Source: Cereibacter johrii
Lineage (GTDB): Bacteria > Pseudomonadota > Alphaproteobacteria > Rhodobacterales > Rhodobacteraceae
NCBI RefSeq assembly: GCF_001720585.1
Contig: NZ_MABH01000233.1
Coordinates: forward strand, 1 to 35,305
DNA length: 35,305 bases
Direction: 5' to 3'
The notes below the pieces were generated by a model, which saw only the letters and a list, made by a program, of their open reading frames with translations, had not been told where the DNA came from and ran no database searches. A program made the translations under genes and the position numbers. Shown piece by piece: positions 34,130-35,305 of the stretch. Positions within the stretch are counted from its first letter, which is position 1; every line of letters begins with the position of its first letter.

Positions 34130-35134
34130 TCAGTTGGTCCCGGTCGCGGCCTTCACGGCGGCGATGGTCTCGGCGCCGATGCGGCCGGCCATTTCCTCAT
34201 GGACGGGGGCGAGCGCCTCTTCCCAGGCCGCGAGCTCTTCGGGGGTCAGCTCGTGGAACTCGGTCGTGCCCGCGTCCTTCATGGCCTGAAGCGACTTGTC
34301 GTTCTCTTCCTTGGCGATGCCGTTGGCATAGTCGGTGGCCTCGGTCAGCGCCTTTTCGAGCCCGGCGCGCACCTCCTCGGGCAGGCCGTCCCAGAACTGC
34401 TTGTTCACGATCACCGCATAGCCGAGGTAGCCGTGGTTCGAGACCGTGGCGTGCTTCTGCACCTCGTGCATCTTCTGGGTATACATGTTCGAGGGCGGGT
34501 TCTCGGTGCCGTCCACGACGCCGGTCTGCAGCGCCTGATAGACCTCCGAGAAGGCCATGACCTGCGGCACCGCGCCGAGCGCGTTCATCTCGGCCTCGAG
34601 CACCTTCGAGGACTGGATGCGCATCTTCAGGCCGAGGAAGTCGTCGGGCGTGGCGATCGGGCTGTTGGCCGACATGATCTTGAAGCCGTTGTCCCAGTAG
34701 GCCAGGCCCTTGATGCCCTTGTCCTCGAGCTTCGAGAACAGCATCTTGCCCACCTCGCCGTTGGTCACGGTGTGCAGCGCGTCATAGCCCTTGAAGATGT
34801 AGGGCAGGTCGAAGACCTCGAAATCCTGCACGCCGAGCGGGCCGAACTTGGCCAGCGACGGGGCGAGCATCTGGACCGCGCCGAGCTGCAGCGCCTCGAG
34901 CTCTTCCTTGTCCTTGTAGAGCTGGCTGTTGGGATAGACTTCGACATCCACCGCGCCGTTCGTGTATTTCTCGGCCAGCTCCTCGAACTTCGTGGCGCCC
35001 TTGCCCTTCGGCGTGTCGGGGGCGACGACGTGGCTGAACTTGATGACGATCGGCTGGGCGAGAGCCGGCACGGCGGCGGCGAGCGCCAGCGCTGCGGCGC
35101 CTGCCAGAGCGGCGAGGCTGCGACGGGTCAACAT
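34130..35134 (-). CDS. dctP: C4-dicarboxylate-binding periplasmic protein
   Basis: This is the periplasmic receptor of the TRAP transporter for C4-dicarboxylates. The 334-residue sequence is very close to what I recall of Rhodobacter capsulatus DctP. Residues 1-26 are the signal peptide (ending VPALA before QPIVIKFSHVV). The ligand-binding Arg is in LKMRIQSSKVLE, and the NPPSNMYTQKMHEVQ region is shared. I chose the ATG at 35134 because AGGAGG lies eight bases upstream and it begins the signal peptide; the frame is open for 32 more codons upstream. It is the first gene of dctPQM. The 170 bases upstream in the window contain no gene and no promoter I would commit to. Confidence 0.95.
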   Translation of the reverse strand: MLTRRSLAALAGAAALALAAAVPALAQPIVIKFSHVVAPDTPKGKGATKFEELAEKYTNGAVDVEVYPNSQLYKDKEELEALQLGAVQMLAPSLAKFGPLGVQDFEVFDLPYIFKGYDALHTVTNGEVGKMLFSKLEDKGIKGLAYWDNGFKIMSANSPIATPDDFLGLKMRIQSSKVLEAEMNALGAVPQVMAFSEVYQALQTGVVDGTENPPSNMYTQKMHEVQKHATVSNHGYLGYAVIVNKQFWDGLPEEVRAGLEKALTEATDYANGIAKEENDKSLQAMKDAGTTEFHELTPEELAAWEEALAPVHEEMAGRIGAETIAAVKAATGTN

Positions 35135-35305
35135 GGGTATCCTCCTCTGTGCCGCCCTCCCGGCGGTCCTGCCCTTCCTTGCCAGCCGCGACCGCCTGCC
35201 GCTATTGTGGGTTTCCGCAAGGGGCTGCACGGATGACAGCTTGTCGCAGGCGGTGCGGCGCGAGGGAGGACGGGTGGAAGAGCGGACAGGCCGGCAGGCG
35301 GGCGC

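Noticed and set aside
35135-35305. Sigma-54-type promoter for dctP (GTGCAGCCCCTTGC on the minus strand)
   Set aside because: The conserved GG of the -24 element is missing, and the small repeat GACA/TGTC next to it is too short to call a regulator site.

Overview
The window looks like chromosomal DNA of Rhodobacter (Cereibacter) sphaeroides or a very close relative. It is GC-rich with strong G/C bias at third codon positions. Three gene sets are recognisable at near-identity level from memory: the TakP alpha-keto-acid binding protein with its membrane partners, the smoEFGKS-mtlK polyol operon, and a DctP very like the C4-dicarboxylate binding protein of R. capsulatus. No phage, insertion sequence, integrase or CRISPR array is visible.

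Layout. (1) 1-5762, minus strand: nuoA-B-CD-E-F-G, tightly overlapping, with nuoG running off the left edge. This is an E. coli-type complex I with fused NuoCD, and a good FnrL box lies upstream of nuoA. (2) 6147-9811: takQ and takM on the plus strand converge on takP on the minus strand, with two back-to-back intrinsic terminators between them. (3) 10041-10112: tRNA-Thr(UGU), minus strand. (4) 10336-18464, minus strand: polyol region. A HAD phosphatase-like gene and a SorC-family regulator are followed by smoE-F-G-K-smoS-mtlK. A long palindrome overlaps the predicted smoE promoter, and a strong hairpin sits between smoE and smoF. (5) 18633-19133: a YciE/YciF (DUF892) ferritin-like stress protein. 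(6) 19327-23433: a signalling island made of a LuxR-type response regulator (minus) divergent from a small periplasmic protein with a molybdopterin-oxidoreductase (SUOX) fold but no cysteine, which overlaps a hybrid histidine kinase carrying PAS, HisKA, ATPase, receiver and Hpt domains. (7) 23841-26328: a Pro/Ala-rich secreted protein, a stress-type SDR and a divergent 65-residue hydrophilic protein. (8) 26458-28564: an inositol-monophosphatase/CysQ-like gene overlapping pmbA, with seven imperfect tandem 24-25 bp repeats upstream. (9) 28913-31935: a DUF2125 protein divergent from an SDR and a crotonase-fold protein that lacks both classical catalytic glutamates. (10) 32074-35134, minus strand: dctM-dctQ-dctP.

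Function as a whole. Much of the window concerns carbon and electron supply for a metabolically versatile purple bacterium: uptake of keto acids (Tak), polyols (Smo) and C4-dicarboxylates (Dct), oxidation of sorbitol/mannitol to fructose with NADH production, and a second, probably oxygen-regulated complex I. The best candidate for an undescribed system is the SUOX-fold / hybrid kinase / LuxR regulator group. A possible shared GGAAC-N17/18-GTT promoter motif at three stress-type genes, the minisatellite upstream of pmbA, and the catalytically altered crotonase are further points of interest.
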